The translations under genes and the position numbers were made by a program. Shown here piece after piece: positions 1 to 8,564 of a stretch of 31,956 bases of DNA. The stretch spans positions 1-31,956 of the forward strand of contig CALGJF010000031.1 in NCBI GenBank assembly GCA_937914945.1, in the 5' to 3' direction. The DNA comes from an uncultured Bacteroidales bacterium (lineage in GTDB: Bacteria > Bacteroidota > Bacteroidia > Bacteroidales > Bacteroidaceae). The stretch's first letter is position 1. The number at the start of each line of letters is the position of its first letter. Under the pieces are notes generated by a model. The model was not told the DNA's origin. It was given only the letters and a program-made list of their open reading frames with translations, and made no database searches.

Positions 1-123
1 AAAAGAAATAAAATTAAACAAAGAATAGCTCATGGGCCACCGAGGATTTTGTAGCAACTCCCCCAGCTTTTGCAGGTGAGCCCCGGTTTCCGGCGGAGGG
101 GTATGTGATATTGTGTTGCACAT
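1..123 (-). CDS. Possible truncated ORF at the left edge, unknown product
   Basis: Reading the minus strand from an ATG at position 123, an open frame of 41 codons runs off the left edge without a stop. It begins MCNTISHTPPPETGAHLQKL and continues with a Leu/Gln/Pro/Trp-containing stretch (LLQNPRWP). The stretch is richer in G+C than the flanking AT-rich DNA. No family is recognised and no clear promoter or ribosome site is seen upstream. The same G+C-rich island could instead be a structured non-coding RNA on either strand, so this is only a candidate partial gene. Confidence 0.25.
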   Translation of the reverse strand, partial: MCNTISHTPPPETGAHLQKLGELLQNPRWPMSYSLFNFISF

Positions 124-269
124 TCCGTTATCGCGGCTTATCTTTTGTGTTTGGGAACAGATGGTCGCAGGTCAGAATTCTGTAAAGAATGAACCTCTTA
201 AATCTGTTTTTATGGCATTTTTTTGTTTATTTTGCAGTGTCGAATAGTAAATTTTAATGAATAAAATTT
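124..269. other. Intergenic region before the acyltransferase gene
   Basis: This stretch has no gene-sized ORF. It contains a weak hairpin near 164-192 (AGGT and ATTC pairing with GAAT and ACCT around a TGTAAA loop), followed by T-rich DNA. The last 60 bases are very AT-rich and probably hold the promoter of the gene starting at 270, but no good -7 box could be assigned. Confidence 0.3.
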
Positions 270-1715
270 ATGCTTTTTAATTCTATTGAGTTTTTGTTCT
301 TTTTGCCTCTGTTTTTCATCCTCTATTGGTTTGTGTTTAAGGAAAGGCGTTGGCAAAACTTTTTTGTTGTAGTAGCGAGTTATATTTTTTATGGTTGGTG
401 GGAGTGGCGTTTCCTCGCTCTAATTATATTTACTTCGGCTTGTAGCTTTGTAAGCGGTTTGCTTTTGGAGCATTATGATACAAGGCCGGGGCTTAAAAAG
501 ATGATTGGAGCTGCAAATATTATAATTAATCTGGCTGTGCTTGGCTTTTTTAAGTATTATAATTTCTTTGTAGATAACTTGAATGTGTTAATGAACAATA
601 TGTTTGGCTGTGAACTTGGATTGCTTACAATGCATATCATTCTTCCGGTGGGTATAAGTTTTTACACATTCCAGGCTTTGAGTTATTCTATTGATGTGTC
701 GCGCCATAATATACGCGCTACGCACGATCCTATAGAGTTTTTTGCATATATAAGCTTTTTCCCTCAATTGGTGGCAGGTCCCATTGAGCGTGCTACAAAT
801 CTTCTGCCTCAGTTCCAGAGGGCTCGTTCTTTTGATTATAGACAGGCGGTTGATGGAATGCGGCAAATGTTGTGGGGATTTTTGAAGAAATTGGTTGTTG
901 CCGATAATTGTGCATCTTTTGTAAATTCTTATTGGGACTCATATTCTTCATTGTCGGGGGCTATGCTTATTCTTCTCGGTGTGCTGTTTACGTTCCAGAT
1001 ATATTGCGATTTTTCGGGATATTCCGATATCGCTATCGGATGTGCCCGCCTGCTCGGAATAAATCTGATGAGAAACTTCAATTACCCTTATTTCTCTCGC
1101 AGTATTCCTGAATTTTGGCGCAGATGGCATATCTCCCTCACTACTTGGTTCAGGGATTATATATATTTCCCATTGGGTGGTAGCCGTGTGTCCAAGTTCA
1201 TAACAATACGGAATGTGTTTATCGTGTGGGCAATAAGTGGTTTGTGGCATGGTGCCAATTGGACTTTTGTTTGCTGGGGCGTGTTCCATGCTTTGATATT
1301 AAATACATATAACCTCTTTGGAATAAGTACAAAGTATGGCAATGATGTAGCATGTGGCAGGCTGTTGCCAAGTAAAAAAGAGTTCTTGCAGATGGCTCTC
1401 ACTTTCTCGCTGGCTGTTATTGGTTGGATTATTTTCCGTGCCGACTCTATTGCGCAGGTGTATGAGTATTTTGCATCTATGATTAAAAACCCGTTTGTTG
1501 GCGATACGTTGAAGGAGGGTGTCGACGAATTAATTATATGCACTATATTTATTCTTGTCGAGTGGTTGCAACGCGACAAGCAGCATGCTTTGCAGTTCCC
1601 ATGCAACAGAATCTTTGATTACAGGTTTGTAAGATGGGCTATTTACTATGCTGTGTTGTATGTAATAATAAGCTATTCAGGAGCAAGCCAAACGTTTATA
1701 TACTTCCAATTTTAA
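270..1715 (+). CDS. MBOAT family membrane O-acyltransferase (AlgI-like)
   Basis: This 481-residue polytopic membrane protein belongs to the MBOAT family in the AlgI/DltB branch, which passes acyl (usually acetyl) groups across the inner membrane for O-acylation of exported glycans. The N-terminus has the typical start with FNSIEFLFFLPLFFILYW, followed by the FYTFQALSYSIDVSR block (131-145), LVAGPIER (167-174), FQIYCDFSGYSDIAIG (242-257), FWRRWHISLTTWFRDY (about 282-297, His287) and SGLWHGANW (323-331, His327). The last of these carries the His expected to be catalytic. Length is normal for AlgI homologues. The gene is followed after 5 bases by a DltD/AlgX-like protein, the usual partner. The substrate cannot be read from the sequence; no glycan-synthesis genes are nearby in the window. 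Confidence 0.93.
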   Translation: MLFNSIEFLFFLPLFFILYWFVFKERRWQNFFVVVASYIFYGWWEWRFLALIIFTSACSFVSGLLLEHYDTRPGLKKMIGAANIIINLAVLGFFKYYNFFVDNLNVLMNNMFGCELGLLTMHIILPVGISFYTFQALSYSIDVSRHNIRATHDPIEFFAYISFFPQLVAGPIERATNLLPQFQRARSFDYRQAVDGMRQMLWGFLKKLVVADNCASFVNSYWDSYSSLSGAMLILLGVLFTFQIYCDFSGYSDIAIGCARLLGINLMRNFNYPYFSRSIPEFWRRWHISLTTWFRDYIYFPLGGSRVSKFITIRNVFIVWAISGLWHGANWTFVCWGVFHALILNTYNLFGISTKYGNDVACGRLLPSKKEFLQMALTFSLAVIGWIIFRADSIAQVYEYFASMIKNPFVGDTLKEGVDELIICTIFILVEWLQRDKQHALQFPCNRIFDYRFVRWAIYYAVLYVIISYSGASQTFIYFQF

Positions 1716-1720
1716 TAACG

Positions 1721-2647
1721 ATGAAACAGTTTATCAAATATATCATATTGTTTATTCTGCCCATTGTAGTAATTGCACTTCCGTTAGAGTACATGATGCG
1801 CCAAGTGCCCAATCCATATAAATATAAGTATGAATGGATGGAGCTAAATGCGCGTGATGTTGAGACTGTTGTGCTTGGGAGTTCGCATGCTTTTTATGGT
1901 GTGCGTCCCGAGTTCTTGGATGGGAAAGCCTTTAATATGGCTAATGTAAGCCAGGATATCGCGCACGACCTCTATCTATTAAAGTATTGGGGCAAAGATT
2001 ATTCGGCATTGAAGAGGGTGATACTTCCGATATCGTATTTTACCTTGTTTGCAAACTTAAAAGATGGTGCAGAAGAGTATAGGTGTCGATACTATAAGAT
2101 GTATATGGATTCCGATGATTATCCTTCTATATCGTTTGATAATATAGAATTGGGTAATATGAAGACCGCAAGGCGCAAGATTAAAAAGATGCTGAAACAT
2201 GATGATAACCCCGGTTACGATGAGTATGGTTGGGGTAATGTCTATGTGTTGTCGCAAAAAGACAGTGTCTCGTGGAACGATGGTTCTGAAGCTGCTACAG
2301 CTGTGGCAAGGCATGATGCCGATAATTGGGGAAATTATGCAGACGATAACTGCGCTATGCTCAGAGATATGGCTCTTTATTGCAAGCAAAGGGATGTGCG
2401 TTTTATACTTGTTACCACCCCTTGCTGGCATTCATACACGTCGGCATTGGATAAGGAGCAGCTAAAACAGATGTATCAGTTGATTTGCAGCTTGAAGAAG
2501 GATTTTGGTGTGGAGTATTTCGATTATCTTGATGACGGGCGTTTTGTGGAAGAGGATTTCTTCGATAGCAATCATCTGTCCGATGTTGGTGCAGCCAAGT
2601 TTACAAGAATACTTAACAAGGATATTCAGTCGGCTGCGGATTTTTAA
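1721..2647 (+). CDS. SGNH hydrolase-type acyltransfer partner (DltD/AlgX-like), membrane anchored
   Basis: This is a 308-residue protein with one N-terminal membrane segment (about residues 5-24) and a periplasmic domain. It has a GSSHA block (53-57) with the candidate nucleophile Ser and a C-terminal FDSNHLSDVGA block (281-291) carrying the Asp-x-x-His pair (Asp282, His285) of SGNH enzymes. The ATG at 1721 is chosen because it lies 5 bases after the stop of the MBOAT gene and begins with the membrane anchor; the upstream in-frame ATG at 1634 would overlap the MBOAT gene by about 80 bases and add an implausible segment. By analogy with AlgI/AlgX and DltB/DltD pairs, it probably receives acyl groups exported by its neighbour and transfers them to a surface polymer. 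The pairing is well supported; the acceptor is unknown. Confidence 0.82.
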   Translation: MKQFIKYIILFILPIVVIALPLEYMMRQVPNPYKYKYEWMELNARDVETVVLGSSHAFYGVRPEFLDGKAFNMANVSQDIAHDLYLLKYWGKDYSALKRVILPISYFTLFANLKDGAEEYRCRYYKMYMDSDDYPSISFDNIELGNMKTARRKIKKMLKHDDNPGYDEYGWGNVYVLSQKDSVSWNDGSEAATAVARHDADNWGNYADDNCAMLRDMALYCKQRDVRFILVTTPCWHSYTSALDKEQLKQMYQLICSLKKDFGVEYFDYLDDGRFVEEDFFDSNHLSDVGAAKFTRILNKDIQSAADF

Positions 2648-2760
2648 TTTGTTTGCCAATTTTGCCCTTTTTGTGTGTGTAAAATGAACAATAACCTTTC
2701 ATAATATACTTTTTTTATGTTAAATAGCTGTTTTTTTTATCTCTCGTTGCACAAAAGGCG

Positions 2761-2768
2761 TACCTTTG
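2761..2768 (+). promoter_or_regulatory. -7 box (TACCTTTG) upstream of the OmpP1/FadL gene
   Basis: TACCTTTG matches the Bacteroidota -7 consensus TAnnTTTG and lies about 70 bases before the start codon. No TTG is found at the usual 17-23 base spacing, so only the -7 element is claimed. Confidence 0.5.
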
Positions 2769-2838
2769 TGCAACTGAATTTTGAAATAGAATAGCATTTA
2801 TCAAAAGAGAATCAATAACTTTCTAAATTTATATGATT

Positions 2839-4122
2839 ATGAAAAGAATTTTTTCAAGTATTGTTTTTGCATCACTCGCAATCGCATCGTTTGCAGGTGG
2901 TCTTTTGACAAACACAAACCAGAGTGCAGCATTTGTTCGCAACCCGGCTCGTTATGCTTCGTTGGATGCCGATGCTGTTTACTTCAACCCTGCGGGTACT
3001 GCTTTCTTGAAGGAGGGCTGGACTGTTTCTGCTAACTGGCAGATGATTTGGCAGCAGAGAGATGTAGAGAATGGTGGTAAAAAGTACAATGGTGAGGTTT
3101 ATGTTCCCATTATGCCTACTTTCCATGCTACATACAAAACTGGCAATTGGGCTTTCAGTGGTTTCTTCGGAATGCCCGGTGGTGGCGGTAATGCCAAGTT
3201 TGATGATGGTCTGCCCATGTTTAATATGGTTGGTACCGGTCTTGCGCAGGCAATTAACCCAGCCCTTACAGCAGGTTCTTCATTTGAGTCAACACAGTAT
3301 TTGTTTGCTTTGCAACTTGGTGCAGCATACAAGATAAATGACAACCTTTCTGTATATGGTGGTCTTCGTGCCAACTATACAAGCCTCAGCTATGAGGGTG
3401 AAATTAATGCTCTTATGCCTACAGGTGCCACAGCAGCAAACATTCTCGCTCTTGAACTCACACAGACCGGTATTGCCTTTGCACCCATCGTAGGTGTTGA
3501 TTACAAGGTTGGCGATTTCAACTTTGGCGTTAAGTATGAGTTCCGTGCAGTAAACACTATAGAGAACGATACAAAGAACCTTTCAAGCGGTGCTATGGGT
3601 GGCAACTTGAATGGTAATCCTGCTCTTGGTACAATCGCCGGTGGTATGCTTGCCTCTTTGCAGGATGGTGAGAAGTTCCGCAACGATGCTCCCGCAAAAC
3701 TTTCTGTAGGTGCTTCTTGGGATATCTGCGACCGCGTAAAGGTAATGGGTGCCGGTGTTTACTACTTTGACAAGGATGCTAAGATTGAGTCTTTGCTTGG
3801 CAAGGCTAACACAATGAAGACTTTGAGCCGCAATACATACGAGATGCTCGCCGGTGTTGAGGTTAAAGTAACCGATAAACTCCTTCTCTCAAGCGGTATA
3901 CAGTTCAGCGACTTTGGTGTGAACGGGAACTATTTGAGCGATGTTTCTTTCATCGACGACTCTTTCACGGTTGGTGCCGGTGGTAAGTACAGCTTCAACG
4001 AGAATTGGGATTTGAACTTCGGTGCTATCTATGCAAACTATGCTCACGGTGCAGGTGCAACAGGTTCACACTACCTGCGTAAGACTTACAACGTAGCAGT
4101 TGGTGTTGATTTCCGTTTCTAA
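2839..4122 (+). CDS. OmpP1/FadL family outer-membrane transport protein
   Basis: This 427-residue beta-barrel protein has an N-terminal signal peptide (MKRIFSSIVFASLAIASFA) followed by the FadL-type N-terminal region NTNQSAAFVRNPARYAS and DADAVYFNPAGTAFL, which in this family forms the hatch. The rest alternates short aromatic/Gly strands and ends in VAVGVDFRF with a terminal Phe, as expected for insertion by the BAM complex. Members carry hydrophobic compounds such as fatty acids or aromatics across the outer membrane; the actual ligand here is unknown. An ATG six bases upstream (2833) is possible, but MKRIF gives a cleaner signal peptide. It is a single-gene unit with its own -7 box and terminator. 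Confidence 0.9.
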   Translation: MKRIFSSIVFASLAIASFAGGLLTNTNQSAAFVRNPARYASLDADAVYFNPAGTAFLKEGWTVSANWQMIWQQRDVENGGKKYNGEVYVPIMPTFHATYKTGNWAFSGFFGMPGGGGNAKFDDGLPMFNMVGTGLAQAINPALTAGSSFESTQYLFALQLGAAYKINDNLSVYGGLRANYTSLSYEGEINALMPTGATAANILALELTQTGIAFAPIVGVDYKVGDFNFGVKYEFRAVNTIENDTKNLSSGAMGGNLNGNPALGTIAGGMLASLQDGEKFRNDAPAKLSVGASWDICDRVKVMGAGVYYFDKDAKIESLLGKANTMKTLSRNTYEMLAGVEVKVTDKLLLSSGIQFSDFGVNGNYLSDVSFIDDSFTVGAGGKYSFNENWDLNFGAIYANYAHGAGATGSHYLRKTYNVAVGVDFRF

Positions 4123-4151
4123 TAAATAGAATAAGTAATCTACAATTTATC

Positions 4152-4182
4152 AGAGGCTGGCCCAGTGGTCAGCCTCTCTTTT
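4152..4182 (+). terminator. Rho-independent terminator after the OmpP1/FadL gene
   Basis: AGAGGCTG (4152-4159) pairs with CAGCCTCT (4170-4177) around a 10-base loop and is followed by CTTTTG. It sits about 30 bases after the stop codon. Confidence 0.8.
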
Positions 4183-4277
4183 GTATTATAAATCATGAGA
4201 AAGTAGGGGTATACCTTGTAATACCTTAATAAAGAATCTGTATGGGGTGTAATGAGCTATGCGAATAGCGTATGTTA

Positions 4278-4337
4278 GAGGTCTGAATGGTTATTAGTTG
4301 AGATTCTTTCGGGACAATCCTGCAATAACACCACCTC
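4278..4337. repeat. Imperfect inverted repeat between convergent genes
   Basis: GAGGT (4278-4282) and GGTTATT (4289-4295) are mirrored by AATAAC-A-CC (4324-4332) and ACCTC (4333-4337). The structure is long-looped and lacks a T-run on either strand. It is the only structured part of the 281-base gap between 4122 and 4404. Confidence 0.35.
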
Positions 4338-4403
4338 TGCTCTTGTGCGGTAGTTGAAACGACAAACTTTGTGAATCGTTATATAATTACTTTGTAAACT
4401 ATA

Positions 4404-5747
4404 TTATGGTATTTTATGGGTTATTTCCTTGCGGAATCGTGCGAAATAGAGTATTGCAGCGCTTGTCAGCCCCACGGGTAACCCGTATGCAACACCTATA
4501 CCACCCATCTCAAATATAAAACCCAATATATAGCTTACAGGCAGTGCTAGCAGTATGTATGAGATTATGGCGTATATGCTCATGGGTTTGGTAACAGCAA
4601 TGCCACGCAGGGCATTTGCATAGTTTATCTGTATGCCGTCGCTCACTTGGTAGGCAAGCATTGGTATAAGCAGTGCGATGAACATGTTTTGTATGTTTGT
4701 ATCGGATGTGAATGTGGCTGCAAGTTGGCACTTGAATATTATGATGCCGGCCGACAATATTGTTGCTACAAACAGTATTATATGCAGGCTGGCAGTTGCG
4801 GTCTCCTTAACTTGTTCCCACTCCCCGCGCCCGCGATAATGGCTTATTCGTATGCAGGCGGCAGCAGCTATACCATAATAGACAAGGAAGCAGAGCGAGC
4901 CTGTAGTACACATTACCTGGAAGGCTGCAAGCTCCACTGCGCCAATCCAGCCCATGAGAAGCGATGCAAGGGAGAATGAGGCCGTTTCCATGCCCATCTG
5001 TACTGCAAGCGGTGTACCCACCTTGAACATTTTTGTTACATCCTTCCGCTTGCTGCGGTGTGCTTTGAAACCTGTTTTGTAGTTGCTGAATTTTTTCTGT
5101 TTAGCAATAATCAATACAAAGAGTACTGCCATGAGCACGCGCGATAGCATTGTAGCTATGCCTGCACCGGTGAGGCCCATTTCGCTGAATCCACATGCAC
5201 CGAATATGAGCATGTAGTTTAGCACAACATTGGTGATATTGCCCACGATAATTACCCACATGGCTGTTTTGGTTGCTGCCACGCTGTCGGTAAATTGCTT
5301 GAAACTGTTGAATAGCACTACGAATGGGAGCGATGCAAGCAGGGTTAGAAAGTAGGGGCGCATAAGCGGTAACAGTTCTTCGGGCTGGTTAAGGTTGCCT
5401 ATGTTTATATATAGCAGGCTGTATGCCATTACGATGATTGTTCCAAATATGATGTTTGCCCATACGCTGTCGCGGAACGAGTGCCCTACGTTGTCGTTCT
5501 CCTTGCGGCCATAGAATGCTCCTATTATGGGTGTTGCTCCGTAGCTGAAACCAAGCATGGCGAATATTCCTAAATTGAATATGTTGTTTACAAAGCCGGC
5601 TGCCGAGAGGGCTGCGCCGCTATATTGTCCCACCATTATGGTGTCTATGAAACCTAATATCACATTGCCAAGTTGCCCGAGTACAATGGGTGTTCCCAGG
5701 CGTATGATAGTGGAGTAGTGCTTGCTGTATCGCTCAATTGCATTCAT
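4404..5747 (-). CDS. MATE family multidrug/metabolite exporter
   Basis: This 447-residue inner-membrane protein has about twelve hydrophobic segments arranged as two related halves, typical of the MATE family. These are cation/drug antiporters driven by sodium or protons. Signature stretches include TPIVLGQLGNVILGFIDTIMVG near the N-terminus, GFSYGATPIIGAFYG, and GNITNVVLNYMLIFG followed by GLTGAGIATMLSR in the middle. The start ATG at 5747 gives a normal N-terminus just ahead of the first membrane helix. The gene stands alone on the minus strand, converging on the OmpP1 gene. The substrate cannot be deduced. No frameshift or missing segment is seen. Confidence 0.92.
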   Translation of the reverse strand: MNAIERYSKHYSTIIRLGTPIVLGQLGNVILGFIDTIMVGQYSGAALSAAGFVNNIFNLGIFAMLGFSYGATPIIGAFYGRKENDNVGHSFRDSVWANIIFGTIIVMAYSLLYINIGNLNQPEELLPLMRPYFLTLLASLPFVVLFNSFKQFTDSVAATKTAMWVIIVGNITNVVLNYMLIFGACGFSEMGLTGAGIATMLSRVLMAVLFVLIIAKQKKFSNYKTGFKAHRSKRKDVTKMFKVGTPLAVQMGMETASFSLASLLMGWIGAVELAAFQVMCTTGSLCFLVYYGIAAAACIRISHYRGRGEWEQVKETATASLHIILFVATILSAGIIIFKCQLAATFTSDTNIQNMFIALLIPMLAYQVSDGIQINYANALRGIAVTKPMSIYAIISYILLALPVSYILGFIFEMGGIGVAYGLPVGLTSAAILYFARFRKEITHKIP

Positions 5748-5814
5748 TATTTAGTATGCTTAATTTCTTGCCGTTGCGGGTTACTGTTTATGATGAACTA
5801 TTTAGGTGCTCAAC

Positions 5815-5843
5815 AAAAAAGCCTGCTTGCCGCAGGCTTTTTT
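5815..5843 (-). terminator. Terminator after the tkt-rpiB operon
   Basis: GCCTGC and GCAGGC form a stem with a 5-base loop, flanked by six A and six T residues (5815-5843). On the minus strand it begins 8 bases after the rpiB stop and ends in a T-run. It lies between rpiB and the MATE gene, which share a strand, so it separates the two units. Confidence 0.85.
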
Positions 5844-5850
5844 GTGTTGT

Positions 5851-6288
5851 TTATTTAACAGGAATGGCGTCTATCCTTGCTTGATGCCTGCCTCCCTCAA
5901 ATGGTGTGTTAAGGAATTTTTCAACACACTGCTTGGCTGTCTCTTCGTCTATGAAACGGCCCGGCATCACAAGTATGTTGGCATCGTTGTGTTGGCGTGC
6001 AAGCTCGGCTATCTCGGGTTGCCAGCAGAGGGCACCACGTATTCCTTTGTGGTGGTTTACCGACATGTTTATACCGTTGCCTGTGCCACAGATAGCAATA
6101 CCGCTCTCAAACTCACCGTTCTCTATTGCGTTTGCAAGGGCATGGCCATAGTCGGGGTAGTTACAGCTGGCTGTGCTGTTTGTTCCAAAGTCCTTGTAGC
6201 TGTATCCCCATTCGGTGAGCCACTGCTTAACGGTCTCTTTAAGAGGGTATCCCGCGTGGTCGCTTGCCAATCCTATTGTTTTGCTCAT
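5851..6288 (-). CDS. rpiB: Ribose-5-phosphate isomerase B
   Basis: This 145-residue enzyme interconverts ribose 5-phosphate and ribulose 5-phosphate in the non-oxidative pentose phosphate pathway. It shows the RpiB/LacAB signatures SDHAG (9-13), YPDYGHALA (44-52), the active-site CGTGNGI with Cys67, RQHNDANILVMPGR (98-111) and the phosphate-binding GGRHQARID near the C-terminus. Length is normal for the family. It lies 18 bases downstream of the transketolase gene on the same strand, so the two are very likely one operon supplying pentose phosphates. The paired transketolase makes the ribose isomerase role more likely than a sugar-specific LacA/B or allose role. Confidence 0.95.
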   Translation of the reverse strand: MSKTIGLASDHAGYPLKETVKQWLTEWGYSYKDFGTNSTASCNYPDYGHALANAIENGEFESGIAICGTGNGINMSVNHHKGIRGALCWQPEIAELARQHNDANILVMPGRFIDEETAKQCVEKFLNTPFEGGRHQARIDAIPVK

Positions 6289-6306
6289 ATTATTCTTGTG
6301 AAGAAT

Positions 6307-8319
6307 TTATAACATTGCTTTTACCTGCTCATATACGTTTTGGGCTGTGAAGCCGAGTTTCTCGTCGAGTACCTTGAAGGGTGCAGAGAAACCGAATGAC
6401 TCCAAGCCATAAACCTTGCCACACGGGCCTACAAGGCCTTGCAGGTTGCAAGGTAGGCCGGCTGTGAGACCGAATATCTTGGCATCGCGTGGCAAGATGC
6501 TCTCCTGGTATTGTGTGGGCTGTGAACGGAAAAGGCCTTCAGAGGGTACCGATACGATACGTGTTTTTATGCCCTCCTCTTTAAGGAGTTTGGCACCGTC
6601 CACAAGTGTGGAAACCTCTGAACCCGATGCGAGAAGGATTATGTCATAGTCCTCGTCGGAGCCGGCTATGATGTATGCGCCCTTGTCGGCATCGGCATAG
6701 TTAGTGCCGGCGGGCAGGTTGTTTACATTCTGGCGCGAGAATATGAGGCCTGTGGGGGTATAATCGTTCTCCATAGCCAATTTCCAAGCTTGTGTAGCTT
6801 CGTTTACATCGGCAGGGCGGAGCACAAGCATTGAATTGCGGCCGTGGTGGTTCTTAACCTTTTCCATGAGGCGCACTTGTGCCTCTTGCTCAACAGGCTC
6901 GTGTGTGGGGCCGTCCTCGCCAACGCGGAATGCGTCGTGCGACCAAATGAATTTTACGGGGAGCTCCATGAGGGCTGCCATGCGTATTGCGGGTTTCATG
7001 TAGTCGCTGAACACGAAGAATGTACCGCATGCAGCAATTACACCGCCATGCAAAGCCATACCAATACAGAGACAGGCCATAGTGAGCTCCGATACTCCTG
7101 CATGGAGGAACGCGCCGGTGAAGTCGCCCGGTGCGAATGCGTGTGTCTTTTTAAGGAATCCGTCGGTCTTGTCGCTATTGCTCAAGTCGGCCGACGATAC
7201 AATCATGTTTTCGTATTTCTCGGCAAGAATTCCAAGCACTGTTGCCGATGCGTTACGTGTGGGGCTGTCGGCTTTCTGCTCTATGCTGTCCCAATCTATT
7301 GCGGGATGAACGCCACCGAACCACTCGGCAAGTTTCACAGCCTTGTCGGGGTTGGCTGCCGCCCATGCTGCCTTCTGTTGTTTGCGCTCGGCAACAATCT
7401 TGCGCAGTTCTGCAAGGCGGTTGTCGTACAGCTCCTTAACCTCGGGGAAGAATACAAAGGGATTCTCTACATCACCGCCAAGGTTTTTGATTGTATTGAT
7501 ATATGCATCGCCACCGAGGGGTGCTCCGTGGGTTGCGCAATCGAACTCATAGCTTGTGCCATCGGCGCGGCGAGCTCCCTTGCCCATTACGGTGTTACCG
7601 ATGATTAGGGTGGGGCGTTCCTGTTCGGCTTTTGCCTCGGTGAGAGCTGCACGGATAGCGTCGCAGTCGTTTCCGTCGATGGTGATTACCTTCCAGCCCC
7701 ATGCCTCATATTTCTTTGCTGTATCTTCCCACATTACCTGGTCGCAACGTGTAGATAGCTGTATCTGGTTGGCATCGTAGAACATTACAAGGTTGTTGAG
7801 CTTCAAGAAACCTGCCATGCGGCCTGCTCCTTGTGAAATCTCCTCCTGAACACCGCCATCAGAAATGAATGCGTAGATTGTCTGGCCCATTACCTCTTTA
7901 CCCAGGCGTGCTTCAAGGAATTTGGCAGCTATGGCAGCACCCACGGCGTATGTGTGTCCCTGTCCAAGCGGGCCCGATGTGTTTTCAATACCGCGAGCAA
8001 AATTTACCTCGGGGTGGCCGGGTGTGGCGCTTCCCCACTGACGTAGCTCTTTGAGCTCGTCCATCGTATATTTGTCGCATAGCGCAAGCACCGAATAGAG
8101 CATGGGCGACATGTGTCCGGGGTCAAGGAAAAAACGGTCTCTTCCCTCCCATAGGGGGTTTTCGGGGTCGTAAACCATAAACTCGGAGTAGAGAACATTT
8201 ATAAAGTCGGCACCGCCCATGGCACCACCGGGATGTCCCGATTTTGCTTTCTCTACCATTGCTGCAGAAAGTATTCTGATATTATCTGCCGCTTTGTTCA
8301 TCAGTTGCTTGCTATTCAT
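6307..8319 (-). CDS. tkt: Transketolase
   Basis: This 670-residue thiamine-diphosphate enzyme transfers two-carbon units between ketoses and aldoses in the pentose phosphate pathway. Visible signatures are KSGHPGGAMGGADF (His29), DPGHMSP (His69), SGPLGQG (115-121), the diphosphate/Mg segment SDGGVQEE (153-160, in place of the commoner GDG form), GVSELTM with Glu410 for cofactor activation, and HDAFRVGEDGPTHEPVEQ (460-477). It is full length and single chain. The start is the ATG at 8319, which matches the usual N-terminus of the family. It is the first gene of a two-gene unit with rpiB. Confidence 0.96.
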   Translation of the reverse strand: MNSKQLMNKAADNIRILSAAMVEKAKSGHPGGAMGGADFINVLYSEFMVYDPENPLWEGRDRFFLDPGHMSPMLYSVLALCDKYTMDELKELRQWGSATPGHPEVNFARGIENTSGPLGQGHTYAVGAAIAAKFLEARLGKEVMGQTIYAFISDGGVQEEISQGAGRMAGFLKLNNLVMFYDANQIQLSTRCDQVMWEDTAKKYEAWGWKVITIDGNDCDAIRAALTEAKAEQERPTLIIGNTVMGKGARRADGTSYEFDCATHGAPLGGDAYINTIKNLGGDVENPFVFFPEVKELYDNRLAELRKIVAERKQQKAAWAAANPDKAVKLAEWFGGVHPAIDWDSIEQKADSPTRNASATVLGILAEKYENMIVSSADLSNSDKTDGFLKKTHAFAPGDFTGAFLHAGVSELTMACLCIGMALHGGVIAACGTFFVFSDYMKPAIRMAALMELPVKFIWSHDAFRVGEDGPTHEPVEQEAQVRLMEKVKNHHGRNSMLVLRPADVNEATQAWKLAMENDYTPTGLIFSRQNVNNLPAGTNYADADKGAYIIAGSDEDYDIILLASGSEVSTLVDGAKLLKEEGIKTRIVSVPSEGLFRSQPTQYQESILPRDAKIFGLTAGLPCNLQGLVGPCGKVYGLESFGFSAPFKVLDEKLGFTAQNVYEQVKAML

Positions 8320-8401
8320 ATCCTAATGTATAATAGTTTTTGAAGAGTTAATTTTTGTAATGAGCTTGATGGGGCTCGTTACCGTTAGTTATATGTAACT
8401 G

Positions 8402-8409
8402 CAAAAATA
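8402..8409 (-). promoter_or_regulatory. -7 box (TATTTTTG) upstream of tkt
   Basis: On the minus strand TATTTTTG fits TAnnTTTG and lies about 80 bases before the tkt start. No TTG at proper spacing was found, so this is a partial match. The rest of 8320-8537 is AT-rich with no further gene. Confidence 0.4.
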
Positions 8410-8537
8410 GTATTTTTTGTTTGAAAACAGAGCATAATTCTACAATGATTTTCCAACATTTATCTTTTATCTTTTAACTATCCTGCTTTTTTAATACCTT
8501 TTCACTGTATAGAGTTTTTATTTGCTCTCTTTTGTGT

Positions 8538-8545
8538 TATCTTCG
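8538..8545 (+). promoter_or_regulatory. -7-like box (TATCTTCG) before tex
   Basis: TATCTTCG differs from TAnnTTTG at one base and lies 19 bases before the tex ATG. The same TAnCTTCG variant precedes the genes starting at 29273 and 30580, which supports its use here. No TTG lies at 17-23 bases upstream. Confidence 0.4.
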
Positions 8546-8564
8546 CTTGCTAAAATTTAGAAAA

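Noticed and set aside
1..240. tmRNA or RNase P RNA
   Set aside because: None of the conserved sequence blocks of these RNAs was found on either strand.
1634..1720. N-terminal extension of the SGNH gene from an ATG at 1634
   Set aside because: It would overlap the end of the MBOAT gene in another frame by about 80 bases and adds a Cys-rich stretch unlike the family; the ATG at 1721 starts with the membrane anchor.
6844..7608. 254-codon open frame antisense to transketolase
   Set aside because: Cys/Val-rich composition typical of antisense frames; transketolase is intact opposite it.
8532..8564. TTG start eleven codons upstream of tex
   Set aside because: The leader overlaps the -7-like box and is not part of the conserved Tex N-terminus.
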